Part shown: piece after piece, positions 5,323 to 5,765 of the stretch | How positions within the stretch are numbered: position 1 is the stretch's first letter | Layout of the letters: every line of letters starts with the position of its first letter | Assembly: GCA_017475875.1 (NCBI GenBank) | Contig: JAFVET010000087.1 | Location: forward strand, 1-5,765 | Direction: 5' to 3' | DNA: 5,765 bases | Origin: Candidatus Methanomethylophilaceae archaeon | GTDB taxonomy: Archaea; Thermoplasmatota; Thermoplasmata; Methanomassiliicoccales; Methanomethylophilaceae | The notes under the pieces: generated by a model | What the model was told of the DNA's origin: nothing | The model's database searches: none | What the model saw: only the letters and a program-made list of their open reading frames with translations | Position numbers and translations under genes: made by a program

Positions 5323-5765
5323 ATGGAGGATAAGGGTTACAAGCTGCTTATCGCAATCCTAGTGGTGGTGGCGGTGGTTCTCGCCATCATACTTCTGCTG
5401 ATGCTTTTGGGTTGTTGCGGACACAGTAACGATGGGCCTGCCCCGGATGACGATCCGGACGACCACACGGAGAAGATCCCTAAGGATATGCACACCTACG
5501 ACCCCGTCAAGGGTTGGGGCAGTTGGAGCCCTTCCATTACCACAGCGTCCGTGTCGCAGGCCGAAGGCAGCGCCTACATGGACGAACTCGCGGAGAAGTG
5601 GTTCAGGGACATCTACGGTTCCGATACGTCTATCGAAGGCAAGACGGCCCCGGACGGCTATCTCGGGTTCACATCCCTCGTCGGCGATTCCGGCGGGAAG
5701 CTGTCCGTGACCAGCAAAGTGTCTACAGGTACCGGATTATCGGAGACAGTCGTGACCTTCGACGG
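5323..5765 (+). CDS. Unrecognised membrane-anchored or lipoprotein-like surface protein (3' end outside window)
   Basis: The frame starts at ATG 5323 and is still open at the right edge, giving 147 visible residues. I do not recognise the family. The N-terminus is MEDKGYK, then an uninterrupted hydrophobic helix at about 8-29, then GCCGHS. The two lysines before the helix predict that the rest lies outside the cell. LLGC at 28-31 resembles a lipobox, but the hydrophobic stretch is longer than in most lipoprotein signals, so a permanent anchor is equally likely. An aspartate-rich linker (PDDDPDD, 41-47) follows, then a polar region with WGSWSP at 65-70 and an apparent globular start from about 78. 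The Asp-rich, Ser/Thr-rich make-up suits an extracytoplasmic domain. It could be a substrate-binding or surface protein, but nothing proves it. A strong TATA box at leaderless spacing supports this start and argues that the frame is real. Confidence 0.8.
   Translation, partial: MEDKGYKLLIAILVVVAVVLAIILLLMLLGCCGHSNDGPAPDDDPDDHTEKIPKDMHTYDPVKGWGSWSPSITTASVSQAEGSAYMDELAEKWFRDIYGSDTSIEGKTAPDGYLGFTSLVGDSGGKLSVTSKVSTGTGLSETVVTFD

Noticed and set aside
5325..5329. GGAGG just inside the membrane-protein gene as a ribosome binding site
   Set aside because: No start codon lies at a proper distance downstream in a useful frame, so it is just the second and third codons.
5432..5710. Plus-strand open frame rich in Arg, Thr and Pro
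   Set aside because: It overlaps, in another frame, the membrane-protein gene, which has a signal/anchor segment and a well-placed TATA box.
1..5765. CRISPR array, insertion sequence, toxin-antitoxin or defence system
   Set aside because: No spaced direct repeats, transposase, terminal inverted repeats or defence-type domains are visible on either strand.

Overview
This window looks like a piece of an archaeal chromosome. AT-rich boxes resembling archaeal TATA elements lie about 25 bases upstream of several likely transcription starts. At least two genes appear to be leaderless. The tRNA has no encoded CCA, and there is a ThpR/LigT-type RNA cyclic phosphodiesterase. Moderate GC content, TTG and GTG starts, and no TAG stop at any of the five visible gene ends would fit a Methanomassiliicoccales-type methanogen (class Thermoplasmata). 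That placement is an inference from general flavour, not from a marker gene.

Layout. (a) 1-1994, plus strand: two overlapping FecCD/BtuC-family permease genes. The first is cut by the left edge; its reading frame is open to base 1, so the GTG at 52 is not its real start. (b) 1992-2039: a hairpin shared by two convergent genes, probably a two-way terminator. (c) 2037-2867, minus strand: the matching FecE/BtuD-type ATPase. It starts at a TTG behind a strong Shine-Dalgarno sequence and has its own TATA box inside the end of the preceding gene. (d) 2872-4425, minus strand: a DEAD-box RNA helicase with a C-terminal DbpA-type RNA-binding domain. (e) 4426-4567: a divergent intergenic region with promoter candidates on both strands and a short palindrome. 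(f) 4568-4639, plus strand: tRNA-Gly(GCC), followed by a short pyrimidine-rich hexamer repeat. (g) 4698-5246, plus strand: thpR. (h) 5323 to the right edge, plus strand: the beginning of an unrecognised membrane-anchored or lipoprotein-like surface protein, left open by the window end.

How the genes relate. The two permeases and the ATPase can together form a type II ABC importer for an iron complex, haem, or cobalamin-like cofactor. No substrate-binding protein is visible; it may lie to the left. The ATPase is encoded convergently to its permeases and directly downstream of the helicase gene, so the importer's subunits are probably made from at least two transcripts. The helicase, tRNA and ThpR share an RNA-metabolism theme, but nothing shows that they work together. 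I see no mobile element, CRISPR array or obvious new defence system. The more unusual points are the ATPase's atypical Q-loop, one permease lacking normally conserved arginines, the hairpin built over both stop codons, and the nested promoter and ribosome site in the helicase 3' end.
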